Part shown: piece after piece, positions 1 to 9,556 of the stretch
Layout of the letters: every line of letters starts with the position of its first letter
Position numbering within the stretch: the stretch's first letter is position 1
Source of the DNA: Laccaria trichodermophora
Taxonomy: Eukaryota > Basidiomycota > Agaricomycetes > Agaricales > Hydnangiaceae
NCBI GenBank assembly: GCA_018417955.1
Contig: JACTVC010000004.1
Location: 1,302,001 to 1,366,000, forward strand
Direction of reading: 5' to 3'
DNA length: 64,000 nucleotides
Program-made: the position numbers and the translations under genes
The notes under the pieces: generated by a model
Database searches by the model: none
Told to the model about the DNA's origin: nothing
Seen by the model: only the letters and a program-made list of their open reading frames with translations

Positions 1-3000
1 ATGACGTGGCTGTCGCAGGCAAAAAATTGCTCTTGAAGTGTGCAAATGCGTTGATAGGGATGCAAGAACTTTCCGCGCCACAGGTATCATCTTATCTGTT
101 AGGCTTTGAAGATCATTTCACGAGTCACTCCTTTAAACAATTGTTCTGGAAGTCATTTGAGTCACATTTAGACAGACAATTACCAAGTCCGGAATGTTAT
201 CCTGACAACAATAGCTGTACTTACGTGCGACCAGACAACCACTCAGCGACGGAGAACGACGAAGTTGTTATCAACATTGAGAAAGATGGAGCGCTTGTTC
301 AAAAAGCAAGTCAAGTTGCTGATTATATCTTTCGAGGCGAAAATTTAAACGCTCTGAATCTGTGGGATTTTATAAGCCAAGTGGAGAAAGTAAAAAAAGG
401 GCAACACAAATCTTCCGAAGGATACTGTACTGACAATGATGCAGATGATTCGGATGTAGACGACGATGACGATGATGATAATGAACACACCGAGGCGATA
501 CTGGTGAGCGAGGAAGAGAAAGCATTGGAAGATGGTGACACCCTGCTCAGCCTTATGCAAAAGAATCGTCCAACGTCTGAATTCTTGGAAGGACATGTCG
601 AAAAAAAGACACATCTGTTAAAGGTTCGACTACCAACTCAGCGCAAAATTCCAGTTACGATCGGACCTGCTTTACCTAAACGGAAATCCGAAAAGGAACG
701 AGCTCAGTATTGCAGGGTGATGCTTCTCTTGTTTAAACCGTGGCGGTCTGCAACTGATCTTAGACATGACCACGAATCATGGGAATCTGCATTTGAATCT
801 TTTAAAGATTCAGCTGAGTGTGATTTAGAAGTTTGTCAGATATTAGATAACATGCAGATATTACATGAATGTAAGGAAAGCAGAGATGCTCACATGAAAA
901 ATAGAAGTAAAGGTCAGAACGGAAACATACCTTCCAATATTGCGGATGCCAGTCGTAATGCAGAAGAAGACGATCTCAATGAGGCCATCGGGGAAGGCGA
1001 ATTGCATGAACTATTAGATAGCATGGCGAAGCAAAAATCTCAAAAAATCGGGCGATCTTCCGACGATGTGATCAACGTACTTCGTTACTTGAATGATAGC
1101 GGGTTATGTAGCATTCAAGAGTCAGAGAATGTGATTGTAAATGGTATCGTCGAGACATCTGTAGAGTCCGATGTAGCGTATGAAACGATCTGGAAAGACG
1201 CGTACGATGAGCGGCGGGCGATATGGAAAAAACAACAAATATCCTCTCAAAATGGTCGAGCACGAGATTGTTCTACTGCTGCTGAAGCAGTTGCGTTGAT
1301 GCGCTCCGGGAGAAACATTAGAGATGAACAAGATAGAATGGAACATGAACCTCGAGTGGTATTGAACAGTGACAACGTGGACGGACCTTCAGGAAACATG
1401 GATCACATTATTGGTCGCGCCCCGTCTCGGTCGACAAATATTGATATTGATGTGTTCGCAAATGGATGGACTTTGAACGAAGAGCAAACATTAGCATTTA
1501 AATTGATCGCAAATCAATCGAACAAACTCACGGCCGATCCACTCAAAATGTACTTAGCTGGGTCAGCTGGAACGGGTAAAAGTGAGTGTTAAACGCCGTG
1601 AGGTCGTACTTTGACGCAAAAAACGAAGCCCGGCGTTTTAGAGTGTGTTCGTATACGGGAGTAGCCGCGAGAAATGTCGGAGGCATGACAATTCATTCCG
1701 CATTATGTTTTTCGAAAAGGCGGCCAAGCGCCAGATTGAATAACGAACTCAGAGCGATGTGGGAAGGTGTTGATTTTTTGCTAATTGACGAGGTATCAAT
1801 GATAAGCTGTGAATTTCTGTACAGAATAAGCGAAGCGCTTTCGAGAGCTAAAGGGAGTGCAGACGCTTTTGGTGGCATAAATGTAATATTCGCCGGGGAT
1901 TTTGCCCAGCTTCCTCCTGTAAAACAGTCTAGGCTGTACCGCGACATAAATACCAACGCGGCATCTGCAACAAATAAAACACAACGAAATGTCATGGGAA
2001 AAGTATTATGGTTGTCGGTAGATACAGTGGTAGAACTTACCGAGGTAATGAGACAAACCGGTGCCAGCAACATCAGGTTCGTGGAATTATTGAGCCGACT
2101 TCGACTAGGGGCATGTACTGAAGACGATTATGAGCTGTTATGTGCCAGAGTAATAAAATCTAACGATGCGGCGATCGAGGATTGGAAAGTGGCGCCGATA
2201 ATTGTATCAGAGAATGCCACGAAGGACGCACTAAATGAAAAATTAGCAATCGCCTTTGCCAAACGTACGAAACAAGAATTACATTGGTATCATGCAACAG
2301 ACAGACTGGATGGTAACGTGCTCAAAGACGATAATGTGTTGGGACAACTGGAAGCATTACCGTCCTCTATGACTGGCCAACGCTTGAGTAAACTTCCGTT
2401 AGTGATAGGGATGCCCGTTATGGTGACACACAACTTTGACGTTGAAGGAGGGATCATGAATGGCAGTAAAGGAATCATTAGTCGCATCAGGTATAAACTA
2501 AACGCACAAGGGAATAGATCATTAGTTTCCTGCGTCGTGCGAATAGCTGATTCTTCAGATGATCCAATGCCACTGTTACAACGACACGAAATTCCAATTC
2601 TAGAGGATACGACTGATATCGTTTTCGAGAATCCGTACAACAACGAGAGAATAACTATTCAACGTACCCAAGTTCCAATTATCTCCGCTTTTGCTATGAC
2701 AGCGCATAAAGCCCAAGGCCAGACGATGTCAAGCGCAATTGTTGATCTTGCGTCTTGTCGTGGTTCGCATGCACCCTATGTGATGGTATCTCGAGTTACT
2801 TCCCTCGATGGCTTGATGATTCTGCGACCGTTTAACAAAAAGAAAATATGTTCCTGCCCATCACAGGATTTGAGAAATGAGTTTAAACGGCTAAAAGTGT
2901 TAATGTTGCGTACAAAGATCAGATTCGAATCAAACCCTGAAAAGATCCAACACGCAGAAGCTGAGCTCGCGGCGTTGACTGAAAAGTTACCCCGGCGATT

Positions 3001-3178
3001 GACCCAGCTAACGGCCTCAAAAAAACGGCTGGCGGCGAGACTAGAGGGACAAACTGTAGAACAACATCCGACTGGAGACAAACCGGTGCGTGAGAGAACG
3101 ACAATGTCACATGACATTGTCCAGGAAGTTCGTCCTCTCAAACGCCGACGTGTTACGGAACCGAGAGGAGACTCCTAA
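1..3178 (+). pseudogene. Helitron PIF1-type helicase, 5' cut by window, frameshifted at Walker A
   Basis: The reading frame is open from the window edge, so the 5' part lies outside. The first 1.5 kb encodes the linker found before Helitron helicases (SYLLGFEDHFTSHSFKQLFW) with an Asp-rich run near codons 145-160. It ends at Walker A, AGSAGTGKS, near 1583, and then meets a stop at 1590. The sequence resumes in another frame (about 1586-3178), reading VLNAVRSYF. It continues with Walker B LLIDEVS, the AGDFAQLPPV motif, the C-terminal AFAMTAHKAQGQT motif and YVMVSRVTS. All PIF1 motifs are therefore present but split by a one-base loss (or two-base gain) next to the P-loop lysine/serine. No intron consensus explains the break. 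It was once the 5'-3' helicase of a rolling-circle transposase. The break could be a sequencing error, but neighbouring decay argues for a dead copy. Confidence 0.8.
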
Positions 3179-3300
3179 CAGGACTCCTGACGGTGTTCCT
3201 ATTTCCCAAATCCTAGACGTCTCTGACGATGAGACACTCCTAATTTATCTCCTCTCCCAATACGCTTAAAGGCAAGTAGAATTGTGAAAGTCAACTCAGT

Positions 3301-4799
3301 ATGGCTAATCCCGCTCAAGTTCGCTACGCCGATCGCGCTGTAAATGGCGTTTACGAGTCTCTTCTCGAACAGATTGATTCTGGAGGGACTGGGTATCTTG
3401 CAAATTGCGAGTATGGACGTACCTTTCATCGCAAGACGAGATGGAAGGAAGGATTCGATTTTCAAACTACCACCGGCGACGAATTCCGGGCTTGCGTCTT
3501 CGGTGAAATCCAACGGTCCACACTCGGTACTAGACATAGCGCTGCTGGATCTCATTTCATTGGGAAAAGCACAGTACGTGATCTTGCACATATTGGATGA
3601 AATCTGACGCAGTGTTGACGGCTAGCCTAATCATATCACCGATGACACCAAGGTCAAAAATCTATTCATGTTAGGAATGCCAACTTCTTGTTCTTCCGAT
3701 CTCCGGGATCGTTTCAACGACCAGTGTGTTGCCATCAATGAAATCGTTGAAGCAGATAACAAAGAAGATGCCGCAGCTGGAAAAGTACGTCAAGGGTCCT
3801 ATTTCCTTTTCTTTAACTAACCGTCAACGAATGTTTAGACTTATAAGATCAAGGACGCCGTACTACGAATTCCTGACGGGCATATTCTTGTGGTCACGTC
3901 CCCCCCTAAATATATCGTACGTGGAGCGTTTCTCGTTTGGTATATAAGACAAGGTCTTAACAACAAAGTCTAGGTACCTAATGACGTTAACGAACGACTT
4001 CCCGCCGTCAAAAGACTTTTAAAGAGATCTAGGGACAGTTCGCCCCCAACAGCTTCGACGTTAGACGACGTTTCGGACGCGGTAGAAGATAAACCAAAAG
4101 AGTATAAAATCGGTAGCACCTACGATCCCACTCTCTTAATGGACTACGGCGGACCGCTGTTTCGTCATGTTCATAGCCGACTTGTTCAACATGACATTAC
4201 CGACATCGATCATCGCGTCATACCCCCTTGGGAAGAATACGATGCCCTTACCGAAGGCACTTTAGTAATCGCCATGGTCTCCTTGCATACCTATATCATG
4301 GCTATCAAGGATTTAAAAGGAAAACCCACAGGAGAGGAACGCAAGGTGATGTTAACTGAATTCAATTGATCGTCTGCTTACGCCCTCTGATTAGGTTTAT
4401 CAGTTAAATATGCACAGTCTACTTATAGTTGATGGATCAGAAGCCGAAGCCGAACCTCGATATAAACCATTTGTTGGCGGCGGCGAGGAATACGCTGCGA
4501 GTTCTTCCGCTAACACAGCGGCCGATAAGGCGATATCAACATTTAAGCTTAAAAAACGCAAGCTTATCGACGACGACTCTATTTTGGACAAGGCGGAAAA
4601 ACAGAAGAAACCGATTACGATCACAGTGCAGAAGAAGCCTGTAAAAAACAACCCGTCCCGAGAACGACGACTACACGCCAACAGAAGGGAAAAGACAAAG
4701 CCGGAGACAGTAGCACAACTTCTACCACGCCAGACACTGTCTCTTTATCTGACAACGATCACGTCATGGAAGATAGTGAAGACGCGTAACTTAATATAA
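3301..4799 (+). pseudogene. Helitron-neighbouring gene of unknown function, decayed
   Basis: Coding-like segments are joined by clean GT-AG introns at 3785-3838, 3917-3973 and 4346-4394, all phase 0. The best-preserved part reads PPWEEYDALTEGTLVIAMVS around 4230-4290, followed after the last intron by VYQLNMHSLLIVDG and an acidic/basic tail. The 5' part is damaged. The frame that flows into exon 2 holds TGA (about 3605) and TAG (about 3623) where Trp and Gln would fit, and the ATG at 3301 is in another frame. A splice at 3574-3625 would bypass the stops only by using that other frame. Near 4640 an A-run appears to have lost a base: the adjacent frame gives a more natural acidic end (SLSDNDHVMEDSEDA). 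I do not recognise a domain. Its place between two Helitron parts suggests a passenger or companion gene, which is inference. Confidence 0.5.
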
Positions 4800-4992
4800 A
4801 TATAAGCACCTGAACAAAAAAATTTGGCTGGATTTGAAGAGGTCGTTAAGAAATATGTCACTTGTATCGTACTGTATTGATATTAATGGTTTTGTTCATG
4901 TAAGACGTCATACACAACAACAGGAGAGTCTCGTTTGCCCCTAATTCTTCCAACAGATATAAGGATAGACCGTCCTGTTAATCAATATTATC

Positions 4993-6368
4993 ATGTTTCC
5001 CACACACTTTAGATCCCACCTGGTCGACAAGGCACCGAATAGCATCATCTGCTTGTCGTGTGCAGTCCTGTGTCCTAAAGATGATATATCGACGGTACAC
5101 GTTAATGATCTGCCTCTACCTGAAATGTTGCATCTGGTAAACGCTCATCCCCAACATCGCCTGACTACCTCGGGCCTTCTCCTATATCGACCTATTCCAA
5201 ATGATGGACCGCTGACTCTATGTCCATCATGCGTAGACTACCTGGAGTATGGTACTCCGCCCGCGTTCGCACTCGCCCAAGGGTTCTGGATTGGCCAGCC
5301 TCCTGATGTTTTAACTCGACTTACCGTGATGGAAAAAATTTTGATCACCAAACAATTCTTCACAGCGCAGAGTATTTCGACCTATTCGGGCAACAAGCCC
5401 GTTCCTTCCATCCATATCGAATTCACTGCTTTGAACAAGCCCTACGTCTTTCAGACGTTGCCAGTATCGATGAATATTTTAAATGATTTCGTCAAATTCG
5501 ATATTTCCCCTTCAAACGGTGATTTGCCTGACTTAAAAGTTCAAAGAAAAAGGGTTCTTGATGCTCTTCGTTGGTTGAAACAATTCAACACCGAATACGG
5601 CAGAGTATCGATAGATTTGCGTGCAATGGCGCAACTTCCTGAAAACGGATATTTGGATTGGCCCAACCAGAACAGACAAGGTAAATAAAAGAGCAAAAAT
5701 TTGGCTATTAGTCATTGACTGCCATCAATATAGCACAGGAACCACGAAATATAAATCATAATGGCGTGGGCAAAATAGTAAAAGTAAATACCGATGAACT
5801 CACAGACAGTCGCGGACGCCTACCACTCGGAGGAGCCTTCCCGTGTTTGTTTCCGTACGGTGAAGGAGGCCATAACCATTGCCTGGATGATAGAATTCCG
5901 ATTTTGCTGAAATGGATCAAACAATACGTGGGGGGTCTTCTCTTAGAAAACAACGATTTGTTGTTATACCTTTTCATGGTGGAAAGTCGCTTCGACGTAC
6001 TTCGGTCATTGTCGCGTCGTCTGAACCAACTCCCGAATTGGTTAACTTTGGAACAAAAATTGAAAGTCGGCGAACAGCACATTGGAACTCATCCAAGCTT
6101 AACAGTCTTGGATACGAATATCAAAGGCGAATTCAAAGGCATATCATCAGTGTTAGGTCCCCCCATTTTCTTTATCGAACTTTTTGGTTTTCGAAGGCAT
6201 TCCAAAAATTCACTAAGGGCGCCGCATTCAGTCAGATTCTGTAACAGATCGACCCAGATTGTTCGGGACACGTGTGTAACCAGCACACGATCTTCTACAG
6301 TCGCATGTCGGAATATAATCAATGCATTGTTAGACTCGTTATTCGGATTTGTCCAAAAAATCATGTGA
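4993..6368 (+). pseudogene. Helitron transposase N-terminus (DUF6570 and start of Helitron_like_N), truncated
   Basis: Exon 1 (4993-5680) carries the paired cysteines CLSCAVLCPKDD and LCPSCVDYL, followed by FALAQGFWIGQPPDVLTRLT. This is the pattern of the DUF6570 region that precedes the Rep nuclease part of fungal Helitron transposases. A 53-bp phase-1 intron (5681-5733) joins it to exon 2, which reads GGAFPCLFPYGEGGHNH, the hallmark start of Helitron_like_N, near 5838-5880. After about 6000 similarity fades, the frame is lost, and no HUH/two-tyrosine nuclease motif can be found. The copy is therefore 3'-truncated and cannot encode a working Rep protein. It belongs to a different copy from the upstream helicase, or to the same copy after rearrangement. 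Confidence 0.7.
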
Positions 6369-6585
6369 CATTACTTTTGATCAGTTAGTGTACATCAACT
6401 GTAGGAACCAGATCAAATTAGATAAGAAAGATATACTAAGTAACTTGAGATCAGGCTTGGAAGAGAAGAATTAGATTCAGAAATGACCAGACATGGAGTT
6501 TATGGTGCTGGATGGTAGTTAGATCATGATGATGGAAAGAAGATATCCATTTGCAATCCATTTGTGTCATGTGAGTTGTGCACAA

Positions 6586-6640
6586 GTTCGCACAGGGTGT
6601 CCATGCTGTGCTGTTTCGCACGGGGTGTCCATACTGTGCA
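6586..6640 (+). repeat. Short imperfect tandem repeat
   Basis: Two imperfect copies of a unit of about 27 bp, roughly TTCGCACRGGGTGTCCAT followed by RCTGTGC, lie side by side. GCACAG/CTGTGC at the unit ends also allows small hairpins. It lies in the noncoding gap after the Helitron relic. Confidence 0.55.
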
Positions 6641-6724
6641 ATGTGTAAACACAGCCAACTACTTTAGGTCATCATCTACATTTCCGAGTCGGTTAGCAGT
6701 ACAAAGGGGAGCAAGCTCCCCAAT

Positions 6725-6847
6725 AAGGGCGCCTATCTGAACTCTGTGGGCGTTCTCACGGAGCCTGGCGCCAATGCCCGACGGGAGGAGCTTCAGGAGG
6801 AGTGTTACGCAACGACAGAAAAATATTTAGCCTCACTTGGCCCGTGA
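6725..6847 (+). pseudogene. Relic of the short-chain dehydrogenase C-terminus
   Basis: This 41-codon stretch reads KGAYLNSVGVLTEPGANARR and ends KYLASLGP-stop. It is nearly the same as the last 41 codons of the intact dehydrogenase at 34688-36019 (KGAYLNPVGVLKEPGANARR, ending KYLASLGL). Similarity continues into the 3' flank (GCGTACGTACCTTAG in both). No upstream Rossmann-fold part is present. It is therefore a 3'-end fragment of a paralogue, lying immediately after Helitron remains. Helitron gene capture is a plausible cause but is not shown. Confidence 0.75.
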
Positions 6848-7001
6848 CAACATTTTTACCTGCGTACGTACCTTAGGAGAACTTTTCAGCTATCTAGAGT
6901 CGGCTCTTTGATTTACAGATTCAATAAACTACTGGTTTCCATATCATTGGGCTCCTCTGAGTCATTCAAGTTTACAGAGAGGGAAACGGACTTGAATACC
7001 C

Positions 7002-7837
7002 CTAAATTCTAAAGTCATCAAAATTTAGATCTTCTGGATCCGTTGCCTCGTCATAACTAAAATCCAAGTCAAAACCAATTTCACTCCAAGCATCCGTAGT
7101 ATCAGGGCAGTGAATCACAAAATACCTCGCTCTCTCTTCTGACTCCTCTATAAGCCACATCGGTAACCATCTCTCCTTCTGCAAATGAACCTCGTACTCT
7201 TCAACCGCAAGCTCAAGTAACTCCTCAATGTCTCTTTCATCGAAAGGCACTTTCTCCCACATGTATTCCCTGTGATCGGTAAGGTGATCCCACCATCCCC
7301 TTAATTTAAGCAAGAGGAGGGTTAAAAACGGGGTCAATGGTATATCGGGATAAGTTTGCTCAAAGCAAATGAGCCTGGGTGGTATATTTGGGATGCTGAG
7401 CACACCAGGGACGAGGACATCGACTTTACACCGTGTAGCTCCATCGGAGACTTTGTACGGGTCGAGGTTGTACCAGAGTACGCGGTAGTTTGCACGCGGA
7501 TTGGTAGACGGGACGAGAAAGAAATCTCTGTCCGTTGATACGATAAGGCGTTTAATTTGCTCTTGCTCCATCGTATTGGTTAGGACGATCAGGTCCACGT
7601 CCTATCCATCATCAGGGCCGAATTCCGTTCAACATGAGAACAAGAGACGCGTCCGAGTCTGGCGTTGCTCACATTTGGGACCCGGTTTTCCATCCCATAA
7701 ATTGCGCAAGCGGCGCTTCCGAACAGACATGCCTTGAGGTTGTTCTTTTCCAAAGCTGATACCGCCGCTCGCGCCGTTTTCCTGATCTCCTCGGGCGTTG
7801 GTTTAACAAAAGGCATTTGGTTCCGTCTGAAGTTCAA
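7002..7837 (-). CDS. Nucleotidyltransferase-fold protein of unknown role
   Basis: Two exons, 7837-7673 and 7601-7002, are joined by a 71-bp phase-0 GT-AG intron and give 254 aa. The N-terminal part has KACLFGSAACAIYG followed across the splice by PNDVDLIVLT. This is the GS-x9+-DxD arrangement of the nucleotidyltransferase superfamily; the Asp pair is formed only after splicing, which supports the model. Further motifs are FLVPSTNPRANYRVLWY, CKVDVLVPG and LTLLLLKLRGWWDH. Proteins of this pattern recur in agaricomycete genomes as hypothetical proteins. The substrate is unknown. The C-terminus is acidic. No signal peptide or membrane segment is visible. Confidence 0.75.
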
Positions 7838-8141
7838 GGGCGAAGCAAAGCAAGGTTACTCGCAGTGATAAGGAAGATGAAATCCCATCAGTAGGGAGAC
7901 GCCCGTCCATTCTCACGACTCCAAGGGGAAGGTGTAATGATAAATACATCAGGAACTCGGGAGGGGCCTACACAGGTCTATGTAGGTCACATAGGTTCGG
8001 CTAGGTACCTCCCAACTTTCTGATGTATGGTTCAATGCAAACTTCCATAGTACACACAAACAAAAAAGTAAAGGTGACACCCGGTACCTCATCAACTTCG
8101 TAATAATGTGGCGCTTGGGACTCCGTGGGGTATATCCTTGA
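7838..8141. other. Intergenic gap without recognised gene
   Basis: No coding, RNA or repeat signal is supported here. It holds the upstream region of the nucleotidyltransferase-like gene and the 3' flank of the glutathione transferase gene; both genes run leftward. Confidence 0.5.
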
Positions 8142-9084
8142 TCAAGCTTGCGCAGCGGCCAACCGTTTGGCCCGAAGATCGGCCCAACGACTGCTGAAAA
8201 CTGTTTTCAGATACTCCTACGTCGGAGGCACGTCAGTACGACCGAGGACATCGGGCAACAGAAACTACTCACTTCATGGAACGTTTCCTTGAAGCTGTCC
8301 CTAGCCGTAACATCGTCATAGTACTTTCGGAACCTTGCAAACTTCGGATCTGACTGCAAGATATTATACACCCGTACGCCTTCGCCAACATCATAGGCTC
8401 CGATATCGTTCTTCAGGGCGACATTCGCACGAGCGAAGAAAGGAGTGATAGCGGCGTCGGCAATGGTGTATTCTCCCACAGCATACCCCTCCACGGGGAG
8501 CAAGGCTTGGATGGTCTCAATAACGGTCAAGATGCCCTCTGGTGATTCACCCCGAGCAACAGCACCATAGAATGCGGGGGAAAACTTGGCCGTCCCGGTT
8601 TCAATGAAGAAGCGAGCCTTGGCACGCGAGACGGGATCTTTTGGAAGTAGAAGGCCAGAGATGTCCGCGACGAATTCCAGGAGAACTCCGGACTCCGCCA
8701 GTTTCACTGAGTCTTCTGAAGGAGTGTCTGGCGATACTTTGGAACCGCCGTAGGCAAGAGCTGGCACCTGGGATTTGAGGTTGAGAGAATTAACAACGAA
8801 AGTATTATTGGGTAAGATCTACCTTGCTTGCGGGGTTCACCTTGCTGGCGTACCATGTGGGCTTGTTCGCCAGGTCAATTTCATAGCGAGTATACTCGAC
8901 TTTCGCCTCTTTGAGAGCCAGTTCGACCTAAAATGGTTCAGTTCGACGCTTAACCGCAGAAAACCAGGTGGTTGACCGACCCTGTGAGCCCATGGGCAAA
9001 TCTGGATCAGTTTGGTAAGTAAATCGTATGGAATTGGGCAAAGATACGAACCTTGGCAGTGTAAAGCGTAATTTGTTCAGTCAT
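8142..9084 (-). CDS. Glutathione S-transferase, omega-like
   Basis: Five exons (9084-9052, 9001-8981, 8927-8823, 8767-8273, 8216-8142), all phase 0, give 242 aa. After the start MTEQITLYTAK, a 21-bp microexon encodes ICPWAHR, the catalytic Cys site of omega/dehydroascorbate-reductase-type GSTs. The thioredoxin fold continues with KVNPASKVPAL (cis-Pro loop) and the glutathione-contact part ESGVLLEFVAD. The helical C-domain includes YTIADAAITPFFAR, the N-capping-box region, and the protein ends RAKRLAAAQA. The protein probably works in the cytosol in thiol transfer, glutathionyl reduction or detoxification. The length fits the family. The microexon and the last exon would be missed by simple ORF calling. 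No targeting signal is visible. Confidence 0.85.
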
Positions 9085-9556
9085 GATATTGACAAGAGGA
9101 GTTTGAAGATTGTAAAGCCCAGTATACCGTAGCGCAGGGTTTATAGCTGGCGCCGCTTGAGGGGAACATGTCGTGATCGATCGTATACATCCGTTAGTAA
9201 TCGTCGATGACGAAGCACGTTGATGGATGACAAAAGTGCAACTGGTGATGAGAAATGTGAGGCAAATACGAACCAGAATGACGGAGGGTAATTCCAATTT
9301 CTTATACAAAGCTGCGGAATTAGTATAGTCTACAATGAACCCAGCAAAAATGTTTGGGAAATCAATGGGCCGAAATCCGACGATCACAATTTTACTACTG
9401 TTTGTTGAACCAGGTGTCGCAAAATGCGCCCAAAGAAACCGACACCGCTTAGCTGCGTTGAGGGGAAAGGAGAGCGGGGGGCTATGCGTGGAGTGGAAAG
9501 ATTTTGCAAATTAGTGTACAAAAGAAACGTACTAAAAAAGATCCTTGGTCAGTGAA
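9085..9556. other. Intergenic gap without recognised gene
   Basis: This is the upstream region of the glutathione transferase gene and the 3' flank of the CFT1 gene. No conserved coding or RNA signal was seen. Confidence 0.5.

Larger units (their letters stand above)
1..6368 (+). mobile_element. Helitron-derived region, decayed and rearranged
   Basis: Two separate parts of Helitron RepHel-type transposases lie on the same strand: a C-terminal PIF1-family helicase (to 3178) and, downstream, an N-terminal DUF6570/Helitron_like_N part (from 4993). A normal agaricomycete Helitron encodes these in the reverse order in one protein. This stretch is therefore two partial copies or one rearranged copy, not one intact element. 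A decayed non-transposase gene sits between them. I could not place the 5'-TC and 3' hairpin-CTRR ends by eye, so the limits are those of recognisable coding sequence. Confidence 0.75.

Noticed and set aside
323..614. Minus-strand Ser-rich frames opposite the Helitron linker
   Set aside because: They are complements of the Asp-rich run in the transposase and show no independent support.
6580..6645. CRISPR-like array
   Set aside because: Only two imperfect units, no spacers, and a eukaryotic genome.
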